Assembly: GCA_036971615.1 (NCBI GenBank)
Contig: JAYKKR010000024.1
Coordinates: forward strand, 606,766 to 670,765
DNA from: Amyloporia xantha
Lineage: Eukaryota > Basidiomycota > Agaricomycetes > Polyporales > Adustoporiaceae
Length of the DNA stretch: 64,000 nt
Direction of reading: 5' to 3'
The notes under the pieces were generated by a model. The model did not search any database. It had not been told where the DNA came from and was given only the letters and a program-made list of their open reading frames with translations. Positions 42,639-54,151 of this stretch are shown one piece after another (the stretch's first letter is position 1; each line of letters opens with the position of its first letter). The translations under genes were made by a program, and so were the position numbers.

Positions 42639-45332
42639 ATGTCTGACACCACCATCCGCCAATTGACCATTGATACCGCGACCGCGCGTCTGGGTGCCGC
42701 GCTTGCCTGCGCTCCCCTCCCTGAAGCACCGGAGTACATGCGTTATGAGCAAATGGTCTACACCGAAGTTTGTGAGTACAACGATGAGCTCGCTGTCAAA
42801 CAACTAATATGTTCATCCACATTAGAAAAAGGGCTGGCACGCCTTCCGCGACGCGCCCAAAGATGTGAAAAGGTCGCTTCGCGTCCCAGCATTGTTGTTC
42901 AGTGCGGTGCTGGAGTACGTGGCGTCTAGGAACGGCGCCGACCTTTCGCCGCATTCGGGTCGATGACCCGCGGATTTCTGCCGAGCGGAAGAAGGAATTT
43001 GTTGTGCCTGCCCCTACTCGGGAGGTCGAGCTGGGGAAGGACCAGTGGTGGACTGTAAGAGGTAAGCAACATTTTTGTCATTTGTCTAGGGAACTGACTG
43101 AGACTTTGTATTTACCAGCGGAAGCTCCTGTTCCTGCCGCTGCATCTGGCGGACCAACATCGCCGAGCGCGCAACCTGGAAGCGTCAAAGTCCCGCGCGA
43201 GTGGCCAAAAGCGGAAGTCGTCCGCTGATCAGGACATGGAGCCCGCCCCACCAAAACTGCGGCCATCCCGTCAGGCCGACGCCGCGACCGAATCCCGCCC
43301 GTCCCAGCAGCGCGCGGTATCCCAGTCTGCGGCGAGCACGTCCTCACAGCCACCCCCATTGGCAGGCAAGGGCACTGTTTGCGTCGCGCAGCCATCGCAA
43401 GCAAAGCCCAGCCATCAGTCACTCAAGAACATAGGCAAGCATGACTCCCGCGAAAATCGCACCCACATTCCCTACGTCAGCGTGCCCCGTATGGCTGCCC
43501 AATCGAGCAGAACCACTGTAGCTCCTGTCGACAAGTCCGGGGCCACGGGGGCAAGGAAGCGGTCACGGCAGGAAGCAGAGGATGCGGATGAGGAGGATAC
43601 GGACGATACGGACGATGAGGGGGTCATGACAAGGATGATGGTCCCGACGAGAATGACGAGGGAGGTGGATGACGACAGTGAGGAGGAAGCATCCCCGTCG
43701 CAAAGGAAAGGCAAGAAAATGGCAGGAAAGGGCATTCCTCGGAGGTCGACGCGGGGAAAGGAGGGAACCGACAAGGAGGAGACCGAGAAGGAGAAGGAGA
43801 TCCGCGCCAAAGCCGCTGCCGAGGTCGCGAAGATTGAGGATGCAGCCAAGGACGCGACTGTATCAGTAAGTACTGTCATCGCGTCACCTTCACGCTACTC
43901 ACCCATCTTTGCTAGCTGGTACCGTGCACGCTGTGCATCGCGAATAAGCAGCCTTGCAAGGTCGCGCCATCATCTTTCGCGCGCTGCATCCGCTGCGCGC
44001 GGAGCAAAGGCAAATGCTCTTTGGCCCTCGGACACCCACCGGCAAGGCAATCAGCGGCCGCAAGAATGTCACGGAAACCGCGACAGCATTCCAGGAGTAC
44101 GCCCGGCAATGCATCAAGGATGGCATCAAGCCACCGACCAACACGGTCTACTCGCGCGATGCAGGCTTTTTGCATCAAGATGAAAAGGGCCACAATGTCC
44201 TTCCCGATGGGCAGTTGTACGAGGTGTACAAGGTGAACTTGACGAAGGCGCCCGGACCTAAGACGTCCGCGACTACGACCACACCCAAAGTCGTGCAAGC
44301 GCTGCCGAAGAGCAAGAGGGCAAAGCGCGACCCGAGGTTGAAACCCACCCCACCCCCCATTGACGTGGAGCGAGAAGGGTTGACAGCCCCGGCGAATCCA
44401 GGACCCAGTCGGGCGCCCGTCGCGAAGACACCGGGCGTTGGCAACCCCTTCGCGCAACGCGAGCTCGTCGCGGAAATCTCAGGTCACCTTCAGCAAACTG
44501 AACGCTAATGAGCCTGGACGAAGAGCAGGAAGAGGAAGTCGACGAGCTCGAGAACGACACTCACGGCAGTGTTCACCCCAGCGATCGCGACATGGAGTGG
44601 GATGCCGAGCCGCGAGAACTAGCCGCGAAGGAACGAAAGTTAGCAGCCAAGGAGCGAGAGTTGGCCGCGAAGGAGCGCCTCCAGGCCCGGCAGCTCCAGA
44701 AAGCGGTTCGTGCTCTCGAGGCCAAGTTTGCTTCACTGGACGATGAGCTCGACCACGAGCTGCCGTCATTGGCTTCGAGGGTGGAGATCCGCAGCGTGTT
44801 GGAAGACGCATCCGTGAAGCTGCAGGAATATTCCAAAGACCACATCAAGGATGCAGTGGCTCCCGTGAACTCGAAGATCTCGTCTCTTTCCAAGCGGCTT
44901 TCCGAGGTCGAGATTGCGACAGGAGGTAATCTGCAGGCACGGATCAAGCAGCTCGAGGAGCGCCATAATGGCATGGACAAGTACGTGAGGACGCTGGGCA
45001 GCAACTACAACACGCTGGGAACGATTGTGGAGTCCTCGAGCCAGCGCATTAAAGTGCTCGCGGACACCCTCAACGCCGTCGAGCCTGCAGAGCTTCGCGA
45101 CTCTGTTGTCAACCTTCGCGAGGAGGTGAAGAAGATGCAGCAGAGCCTGGATGCGTTTTCAGTCGAAGCATCCCTGAGCGCCATTTCCGCGCAGATCAAC
45201 GGATATGCAGGTGAGATGGAGGAGATGCGCAGGCAGCTCAATGATGTGGCTAGGACGCACGCCTTCAGGCCCGGGCCCCTGTTCCCCGTACATACCCCCA
45301 CCGCTGCCCCCTTTCACGCCTACTCAAAGTAG
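42639..45332 (+). CDS. Cysteine-cluster, coiled-coil protein (copy 2)
   Basis: Matches 19723-22420. The acidic/Lys-rich linker reads through in this copy (REVDDDSEEEASPSQRKGKK and EKEIRAKAAAEVAKIEDAA). Indels break it elsewhere: an extra A at the end of exon 1 (about 42767), an extra T near 42946, one missing C in the cysteine cluster region near 44028 and changes near 44440-44515. The 274-residue coiled-coil half (44508-45332) is intact. A single substitution near 45305 is silent or conservative. Confidence 0.65.
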
Positions 45333-46175
45333 TGCATCTGGGAGCTCGCAAGACAGCAGCGCGGGCGCACGCGCTTGCGGAAATGCCTTCGGCTCGACCC
45401 TCAACAAGGGCGCAGGAGGACCACAGTGAGGAGCGAAGCCGCGGAGGGTATCAGGGTGTCGCGGACTGTCCGTAGAGTAGCCGCTGTAGTTTTAGCATAT
45501 ACGTATCGCCCAGCCGCAACAGAATGGGACTTCAACAGTCCCACATGAAATATATTAGCTAACTCAATCTTTACAAGTCGTGTGATTGTAAACGACGCAA
45601 CTCCATAGGTGAGGAATCCACCGCGACACGTCCGAAATCCACCGCGACACTTCAGAAATCCACCGCGAACTTGCATCCGCGACCGAATCCTCCAAGGCAC
45701 TAGAAAGCTGCTCTCTGAAGGTCATGACAGCAGCACGGAACCTACTTGCTTCTGCCCGCGACAATGTTTGCCGTTCACTCGCGACAATTGCTCGCGGGGT
45801 GCCTGCCTCAGCCACTGGGCTCCTATCCACTTTCAAGTCGACCCGTGCAATTTCGCTGTTGACACCCTCCGGCTTCCGTCGCCGCGACACTTGCTTTCAG
45901 AATTGGCTGATATCCTTACATTCCCTGTGCGGGAGATTCGCATTATATGCCCCTAGCTATTGACTGGGAGAAACACTCAAAATACCTCAGTTAATAAAGG
46001 CTCACAAAGGCTATTTTTGCAAACACATCCCGCCCCGACACCTTTGTCGCGACGATTGGACACAAACTCGGACAGCCTTCGCGTTACAGTAGTGCACCTC
46101 TTGAGGGAAAATGCGCCCACGACAGGCTTACGCCTGACGCTCCCGTACGTCAATGTTGTAACTATCTCGCGACCA
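45333..46175. other. Region downstream of the coiled-coil gene (copy 2)
   Basis: Counterpart of 22421-23267; holds only the small 7-residue-repeat frame listed separately. Confidence 0.4.
45564..45890 (-). CDS. Small protein with three 7-residue repeats (copy 2), uncertain
   Basis: Same as 22652-22981 but one codon shorter near its start through a 3-base deletion that keeps the frame. The SRWISEV/SRWISDV/SRWIPHL repeat is unchanged. Confidence 0.35.
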   Translation of the reverse strand: MSRRRKPEGVNSEIARVDLKVDRSPVAEAGTPRAIVASERQTLSRAEASRFRAAVMTFREQLSSALEDSVADASSRWISEVSRWISDVSRWIPHLWSCVVYNHTTCKD

Positions 46176-47010
46176 TCACAATACGTATATATTTGCATTT
46201 CTACACATGAGGGAGACTACGCGACCAATGGCGGAATATCCGCGGGAGTGAACGAAGCAGCAAATCAGGGAACCTCCTCCCGAATTGCATACAGCACGCG
46301 CGTGCCCCTTGGATTGCCTCCCTCCTGCAGCGAGCATTCTGGCCGCAATGTATTGGCCGCCTTCGGAGTGGTCAATCGTGATTTTGACTTGATCCGCCTC
46401 TGCGGTCTCCCTGTCGATGAGCTCCTGAAAATTGCAATGTCAGAACAACGAGGACAATGTGATATTTGAAACACATGAACCTACCAATGTAGGTGAATCC
46501 CACCACTCCGGATTGTCGTCGTCGCAGTCGGGCCACTCCCACCAGATTGTGTCGAGGTGGTGCTCCGAGGATAGGATTTCCCTCAGGAGGCGGCGCCACT
46601 TTATACGCAATTGGTACCGCGGCCAGCTTGTGAATGTCGAGGTCCCACTCGACATCGAACCGTGTGTGCGCGATCGCGGCGTGGATAATCTGCGGCAACC
46701 TCACCTCCTTCCCCCGCTGGCGAGCACACCCGCCAAGGTTCGCAAGACTGTCGCGCTGTGTGTGGTTAATCAGCGCGATGAGCTCAACTTGTCAATGATA
46801 GTGACTAACGAGTTCTTTGATAAGGGCGACCTTCCAGCGATCATACTGGAGGTCCGTCCGGGGGAGATCACCGGATGCAATCCGTTCATTGAGCCTCCGT
46901 ATGGCCTGCTCCATCCGCCACGCGCGGTAGCGGAACATGCGGGTCGCGGTCTTCTCGAGTTGATGGGCGGATGCTTGGGCAGACATTTGAGCCGGGAGGA
47001 CAGAAGACAT
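46176..47010 (-). CDS. Small tandem-paralogue protein B (copy 2)
   Basis: Counterpart of 23268-24103 with start at 47010. Substitutions near 46525, 46663 and 46673 are transitions at CG. In the second exon extra bases near 46580 and missing bases near 46720 break the frame that copy 1 keeps. Confidence 0.48.
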
Positions 47011-47090
47011 TGCGAAATGGGAAGAGGGTGAAATGAAGATGGAGCCCTGCCCCCGCACACCTCGCCGAATATTTAGCATCTCCCACCTGG

Positions 47091-47370
47091 TCACCTCGTG
47101 GCCAAAGTGGTTCCCATACACGTGTCAACCGCGCGTTCGCGAAGCAGGGGAGGAAGAGCGGTGATGCGCATGAGAAGCAGCGACATGTCACAAAAGGCCT
47201 TGGGCTTGGGCAGATGACTCTGCCTGCAGGCTTCGCTGCAACTGTCCCAACTCGGTAATAAGATTACTTTGGCGCGGATGGTTCGCGGCAATCCAAAAGG
47301 GTAGGTAAAAGCCATACGCGCCGCGAGGTCTTGAGGATGTATTCGATAAGAGTTGCCATGATGCGCGCAC
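47091..47370 (-). pseudogene. Small ORF upstream of paralogue B (copy 2), disrupted
   Basis: Corresponds to 24184-24444. Inserted bases near 47217 and 47305 break the frame; the 3' half (PKPKAFCDMSLLLMRITALP) is kept. Confidence 0.38.
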
Positions 47371-47759
47371 TCCCCGCCGATTATCGCAGAAGCGACCGCG
47401 CCAAATGCTGCGTTGAGTCGTGAGTGCGACTTATGGATCTGATAATCATTGCGAAGCTCGGCGTATGAATGTGCGTCATGTCAGGCACTTCATGAACATT
47501 CTCTGATGTCCATGAACATGCCTCGGCAAATGCTGTGCATGCTATTGTCCCCGATGTGTACGGAATTTGCTATAGGCTCGGCAAACGCGGTCGTCCATCG
47601 CTCTGACCGCGACCAATGGCCGCGAGCTCACCGCTGATGTGAGAGTTGGGACGTACTGCCCGCCTTCGTGCTATGCATTCCAACGATCCTCAATCTCATG
47701 GACACCGGGTGATCTTGCAACAACATTGTATTGAGACGCGAGAAAATACAACAGACGTG

Positions 47760-48522
47760 CTACAATAAAGTCGACCCTCCAGCCGCGGTGGCAGGCGCGT
47801 CCTCCTTGACAGCACCGAGCACGCGGAGAATTCCCTGCTTATCGCGCGTCCTCATCGCGAGCATCCTCTCCGTGATGGTTGAAAGGTGCCTCGCAAGCTC
47901 CTCCGCCTGACGCAGGCAGTCGACGCTCGGTTCTCCGTGACGACGTAGTCCTACAGTGTGAAGAATGAGACTGAATAACTTACGGAGGAATATTGAAAGA
48001 ACTCACCCCAGTTGGTGAGCGCCACCATTCAGGTTTCGAGTCATCTCGGTCGGCCCACTCCCACCAGATGCTGGACAGATGATCCTCCGAAGTCACCATG
48101 TCCTCCGGGGGAGGCGCGATAGGGAGCGCAATAGGGATCGCGGGAGCGCGCGGATGTCGATCGTCCACTTGACGCCGAACATTGTCTGGTCGATCATGGC
48201 CTGAATGACTTGGGGCAAATCGATTGCCTTTCCGCGCCGCGCGAGGACCAACTCTGCCAGGCACTGTCGAAGTTTCTCGCTGTGCACGAGGTGGTCAGCA
48301 GCGTCATCATGTAACCAGATGGTGGTGACTCACAAATTCAAATGTGAGTGCCTCTCGCCACCGAATGTACTGTAAGTCATTGCGCGGGAGATCCCCAGAG
48401 TCGAGACGCTCATTCAACCTGAGCAGTGCTTCCTGGATGCGCCAAGTGCGATAGCGGAACATCCGCATCGCGATGCGTTCCATGTGCTGGGCAGACGCCG
48501 CGGAAGATGTTGCGGCCGGCAT
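47760..48522 (-). CDS. Small tandem-paralogue protein A (copy 2)
   Basis: Counterpart of 24844-25606. In this copy the middle exon reads LPRSLLRSLSRLPRRTW in one frame and APPPEDMVTSEDHLSSIWWE in another, so indels near 48115 and 48145 (relative to copy 1) spoil it. The first exon (MPAATSSAASAQHMERIAMR) is unchanged. The last exon differs near 47929, where bases are missing. Confidence 0.52.
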
Positions 48523-48779
48523 GGCAGGGAACAAAGATGAGAGCGATTGAACTGGGGCGCTGCCTCCACACACTTTGTCGAATATTTAGCATATCGCACC
48601 TAGTCACCTCGTGGCCAAAGTTATTCCCACCCACGTGTGTACCGCGAGGTCGCGAAGCACGGTGGATAGAGCGGTGATAAACATGATAAGCCGCGCGTCT
48701 CGGTAACGATTGCTTTATCTTGAGCAGAATGACTATGGACCGGGCTTGAGCCATCCGTCCTGCCTCGTTCATTGCAGCT

Positions 48780-51700
48780 ATGAAACCGCGACCTCGCGGG
48801 ACAATCATCACGGTAGGGCGCGGTGTTCGCTACGGTACAAGACTCGAGAAGCATACGACGCGGGGAGTTGAGTATGTATTCAGGGACAATCGCGAAGGGG
48901 AGCGAACTCCTAGCCGATCACCCTCGAAATCTCCAAGAAACGCCAACTCGAGCGAACACCGCGATGCCGTCACCGGATGATATCCGCGAAGATCCGCCCA
49001 TTGAAATGCCCCCACTGCGGCATAAGGTAAAACTGCTTTGAATGGTTGTCGAGCGGGATTGCTGATGGTGAGATGTGTCACAGGGCCAGAATGACTTTAT
49101 GCGAGACTGGCTTCCCCACCGCGAGGCTTATCTCGCCTGCCTGTTGGAGCGAGAAGCACCGCCACTGAACAGACAATGTACTAGATGCCATTCCGCGGAA
49201 GGTGATTGGCGCTGCCTTGAGTGCTACGGATGCCCCGTGACATGTCAAGAGTGCTGTCAGATCTCGCACAGTACGATGCCACTCCACCGTGTCGAAAAGT
49301 GGAGCGGCGATTTCTTCTCGCCCGCATGGCTGAATGACGCGGGCGTGCGTATCTGGTTGGGCCATCAGGGCAAGCAATGCGCGCAGGCTGCGGAAACAGA
49401 GTCGCGCGAGCACGCGAGTCCTGAGCTTGAAGTCCGCGACCGGCCTGAGTCCCCTGTCGCGCCGCGACCCGTATTTACACCTGCATTCGCGCGCGACGGA
49501 AATCGTGGTTGTTGTGGATGTCACCGGCGTGCACGAGATCGGAGTCGGGTGGTGCTCTTGTCCGAATGCAACTAGCCCGGACAAACAACTGCTCGCAATG
49601 GGCCTTTACCCGGGGAGTACATTGCGCCCAAGAACCGCGTTCACGTTCAGAGTCCTGGACGACTTCCTGCTAACCAACAAAGAGTGCAAGACCTCCGCGA
49701 TGAGCTACTATAGTAAACTCACGCGCGTAACGAACAATGCATTTCCGGATAGGGTACCGGTCGGTCCTTTGTCCTCTCGCACATCCATTCGCACTGATGT
49801 TCTTGAATAGGGACCGCTACCACGAGCTACTGCGACTTTCGCGACAATGGCGGAACCTCAGAGTATCGTAAATGGCACGGATATGGCCATTCAGTGACAG
49901 CGCCCATACCACCCAGGCGGGCTGGCCATCTTCTGCCCAACCTGTCCCCAACCGCGTGTCAACATACCAGATAACTATCGCGAGGACCCAGAGCAGTGAG
50001 TTTTCTGTTCCTCAACCGGATTCGGGACATAAACACCTCTTTGTCCAGGTGGGAAGTACATGCGCTCTGTCGTCATGGATGGCAACTTCAGCGGAGCATT
50101 TGCGCATGAGAAACCCGAACGACGATGTGGCACTCAGCGATGGCCAAGGGTTCATGGTAGGCGAAAGGCTATACAAGGAGCACCTAAAGGTGGCCTTGGA
50201 GTTCAAAGAGGTCCGTCACAGACCTTGTCGCGGTGGAGATATCGCTCACATTACGCGCGCGGCTGATGGCTATAGAAGTCCGATTGTCACGACCATCGCG
50301 CGGTCAATCAGGCCAACGCAGACCGGCATAATCTGGAGGCTACAGGGATTGGCGCGGCGGCCTGCGCTCGCCATGGGTGCTTTGTTCACATGCCGTGGTA
50401 GATTTTCAGAAAGGCGAACGGTAAGCACCGTCGCGACGGCTGCGCGACCGCGACTGATCATATTCAACTCACAGTCAAATGAATATGGACTATGCGCTGA
50501 ACAGCGTCCTCGCGAGCCTCGGGGGATCAAAACACTCCTGGTAATGTACGACATTATGTGCCAGTACAGCAAGAGACTGCACATCCGATTCAGTGGAAAT
50601 CCATACCTAAAAATGCCCCCGGGGCTGACAATACGGAGCGGCATTGGACTGTTCCACGTTCATGGCCATCAAGATAGTTGCTTCCTCGATACTCTCCCAA
50701 CTTCATTGAGGGCGCGGGGCAAATAGATGGCGAGGTAATTGAAACCTTATGGGCACCCCTCAACAACATATCAGGAAGCACCCGCGGGATGTCCACGGCG
50801 CATAGGAAGGAGGTCATTGACGACCATATGAACGACTCCAACTGGAAGAAGTTGACGGGCATGGGTGCGTATTTTGTCGAGAAGGGTGTCGCGGGCGGTG
50901 ACATTATAGTGCACTCCTAGGGAACTCACTTGTCCGAAAGTGGAAGAAGGCCGCGGCCGGACGACAGGAGAGCGCCGAGGTGCTGGCACAGATGGAGGCA
51001 ACCGGCGAGCGATGAGCAGCTTGAATCCTGGACCGCGCAGGAGACCCGCGCCATGGGGAACCGCCGACCGCGACGTGAAAGAGATGGATGTGTATGACGT
51101 CCAGTTGAAGAAGGGCAAGTGCCATCACGTTTTGCTGCTTCCCGACCACTAGTAATATTCCTCACAGCGCCAGGGAAAGTCGCGATCCAATTAGATCTCA
51201 CCCGCGAGGAGACCAATGCCGGCCGCCGTCAAGGAGTGGCCCAATGGCTCGCGAATGGAATGAAGATCCAGGAGACACAGTAGGTCATATGCATTGAACG
51301 CCGGACAACACGTTGATGCTTCACAAAACAGACTCAACATACGTGCCTTGAAGAAGAAGTTGGGGCTGTCATCCATTACTCGCAGATCAGCTGCAACTTG
51401 GAAGAGAAGAGACAAAGGCTACAAAGCGAATCGACACCTTTCAGGCATTGACATCGACATTTCTGCCTGGCCTGGACGATGAAGACGCCGGATTGTCTTC
51501 GTGCACCGTATGATGGTGCAGAGTGGGTGGACCTTGAAGAGGAGATAAATCCCCTGGACGAGATGGGTGAAGTCGAGAACGAGGCACGATTTGAACCTGA
51601 GGAGGCCGCGCTCTGGCTGCCGTCTGAGTTAGGTAACGATGTGATGCATTGCCATGATCTCGGTGAGGTCGCTGGAGGAGGAGCTGCGTCTCCGCGAAGG

Positions 51701-52354
51701 CCAAGCAAATGATGCGCTCCACCTGATTCGTTCTCACGATTGGCTTCCGCTCTGTACTCTACCGTACTGGAGTGAGAGCCGCGACGAGCCAACGTCTGAA
51801 GTTGCGCTCTTGGGATGATGTCGCGGTGGTGAACAAAACAGTGAATGAGAACGCGCGGATATACACCCAGGCGCGGCGCGCGATGGAAGGTCTTGGAGCA
51901 AGTCCCGCGACACTGCAGAAGTATCAGCGCTTGGTCCGCGAAAATCTCAGATCCATCACAGCACTCATGGATAATTCCATTCGCGGAACCCGCAACACTG
52001 GTCTCTCCTGGATTTGGACAGTAGACTTGCATGGAGATGGTGCACACTCAAATTGGATGGCAGAGTGTAAGTCTGACATTTAATTCCGATGACTCTTGCT
52101 AACCTCACAATCAGTGCACCGGAGTGAATTGGCTGAGAGCAGCGCGCGCGCCGCGACAGATGGCAAGAGGACTACACCATTCTGGTCGCGGAGATGGGGT
52201 GGACAGAAGTCAGCTTCCGTAAACGCGCGCATGCATGGTGGTCGCACGGAAACGTCCCGTACATTGGCCCGGGCCACAAGTGCTATGCCCTGCGACAAGC
52301 CGCGATGTACAATTCCTTGGGAGACGCGCTCAGTGCGCTTTGTGCGACATGTAA
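48780..52354 (+). pseudogene. KDZ-family transposase 2 (copy 2)
   Basis: Counterpart of 25865-29430. The first half, including the CxC2 cluster and VTGVHEIGVGWCSC, is unchanged. The segment APLNNISGSTRGMSTAHRKE and VIDDHMNDSNWKKLTGM reads correctly here, which copy 1 breaks. From about 50,880 onward this copy has many one-base insertions (for example near 50891, 51004, 51063, 51367, 51490 and 51671) and a missing T near 52340, so its C-terminal half is broken where copy 1 is open. Confidence 0.85.
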
Positions 52355-52438
52355 ATAGTAATGTATCACGCTGGTTTTATTCCCGAAGTAAGAGTTTACA
52401 TTGGCACTGTGACATCCCCTAACGGCCCAATTTATACT

Positions 52439-53877
52439 CTATTTGTAGTACGATGTTTCCATCCAATGAGGTGCAGCCACTCCCATTGCGGTGTGGATAG
52501 CGTCTCGCATGAAATATGCATAACATACGCGATCCCCTTGACACGGCGGAACAGCATGCCGCAGCACCTTGCCACATAGCGCAATCACAGATCCCGGTGG
52601 GTAATGGACTGTCAGTCCAGGTCCGTCCATCTCGAAATGGAGGTCGCGGTAGGGAGCCGAATGTCGCGAGGAGGTCATACTACGGCTTCCTCGAGGTTGC
52701 TGTCGCGGTGGTGCGGTGTCTCGCGGTTGGATATTATCTGGACAGCGTTGAACGGTGTCGCCCATCCCTGCATGCTGTCCCTCAACGATGGGTCCTGCAT
52801 CAATCTACGCATGGCTTTCGCGACCCGCCGCGTATAATGCGGGATGAACTACTGCAAGGACCGCAGATAGATAGCGGAAGTCTCCGCGATCGCAGCCATC
52901 CATTGCCACCCGCTCACCAAGTTGGCGCCTTGCAGACTCGCGGATGCATTGAGCGCATGTGGAGGCCCCTGCAAATAATGTTTATTCCATTATTTCCTCC
53001 TGGCAGACATCATCAACTCACTACATGACCCTGCTGATACCATGCCGGGGATATATTCACACATCCTGGTGGTATTGAACATGTGGCTGGGTCGCGGGAA
53101 AAGACTTCCCATCTGACGCCAACCCTTGCCATTTGCTCGCGGCCCACTATGCCTGAGCTGCTGAGTTAGAACTCCTGTCGCGATGTCCATTTCACTCTGA
53201 CCTCGATGTGTCAGTTCAGTGTATCCACACAAGAGGTCTACCAAGTGAATACCTGACGTTGCGGTGATAATAAACCGGGAAGGAACCAACCGATGATGCG
53301 GTCATGCGCGTCGGTCAGAATCGACGGCTGGTTAATACACATAACCTTGTCTGGAAGTATGCGCGCCCACTTTGCTTTCAACGCGTCTTCCAGCTTGGCG
53401 TTCTGGCCGTTCGCTTGCAACCCTAAAGCATCCGAGTATCTGTCAACATCCCAAGGGATGCGAACTGGCCAGACATGAGCAAAGATTTACACTCCGAAGC
53501 AGAATTGTTACGAAACCACGATGAAGGAATGCACGCGCCAGTTGGTCGGCAATCGCGCTGCATTCGCCGACAAGATACGTGCTAATATTCAACGCCACAG
53601 GAGGTGGCGGTGCCACACCGACATCGTGTCTCAGCAGGTGCAGTCTTCTACGGAACATGACTTGCATGAAAGCCGCAAGCTCGTCCGTCAAATCCATGTT
53701 TGCTAACTGTAAACTGCTCGCTGGACCTTCAGGACACCGGTCGCGGTTGTGTCTCGATGCTCACCCAAATTCCTTCCGTGCGTGATAGTCGCGCGCAAGC
53801 TTTGTAAGCGTCCCCGCCCAAGTTCGCAGAACAACTAGGACATCGGGACCACGCGGTTCCAGCATGTATGTCCTCAT
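52439..53877 (-). pseudogene. TET/JBP-type dioxygenase (copy 2)
   Basis: Counterpart of 29515-30946, with the same in-frame TAG after the H-x-D motif. Extra bases near 52652 and 52695 shift the frame on both sides of the core. The segment WRQMGSLFPRPSHMFNTTRM reads correctly here but not in copy 1. The distal His and Arg motifs (KVLRHAVPPC, GDRVCYAYFMRD) are intact. Confidence 0.75.
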
Positions 53878-54151
53878 GACGACCACATCCCTGTTTAGAT
53901 CTCATATTGGACCCGGCGCGGATGTCCGGAACTCAGCGATTCGGTGACCAATCATAGCGCAATGATATTAGGCCCCGCAGTTGGATGTGAGTGTCGCGGT
54001 CAGTCGACATGAAACTGCAATCCGCTTTGGGACTGGTCGCGGTTCGTGAGTTGAGGAGCGCTCTGGCAAAGCGCGTCCAATTCCACAACAGGAACTTGTC
54101 ACTAAATTCCAACACTCATCTGCTCACGCGACAAACCATAAAACGAACAGT
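53878..54151. promoter_or_regulatory. Divergent intergenic region upstream of the dioxygenase and the large gene (copy 2)
   Basis: Counterpart of 30947-31219. No defined element. Confidence 0.35.
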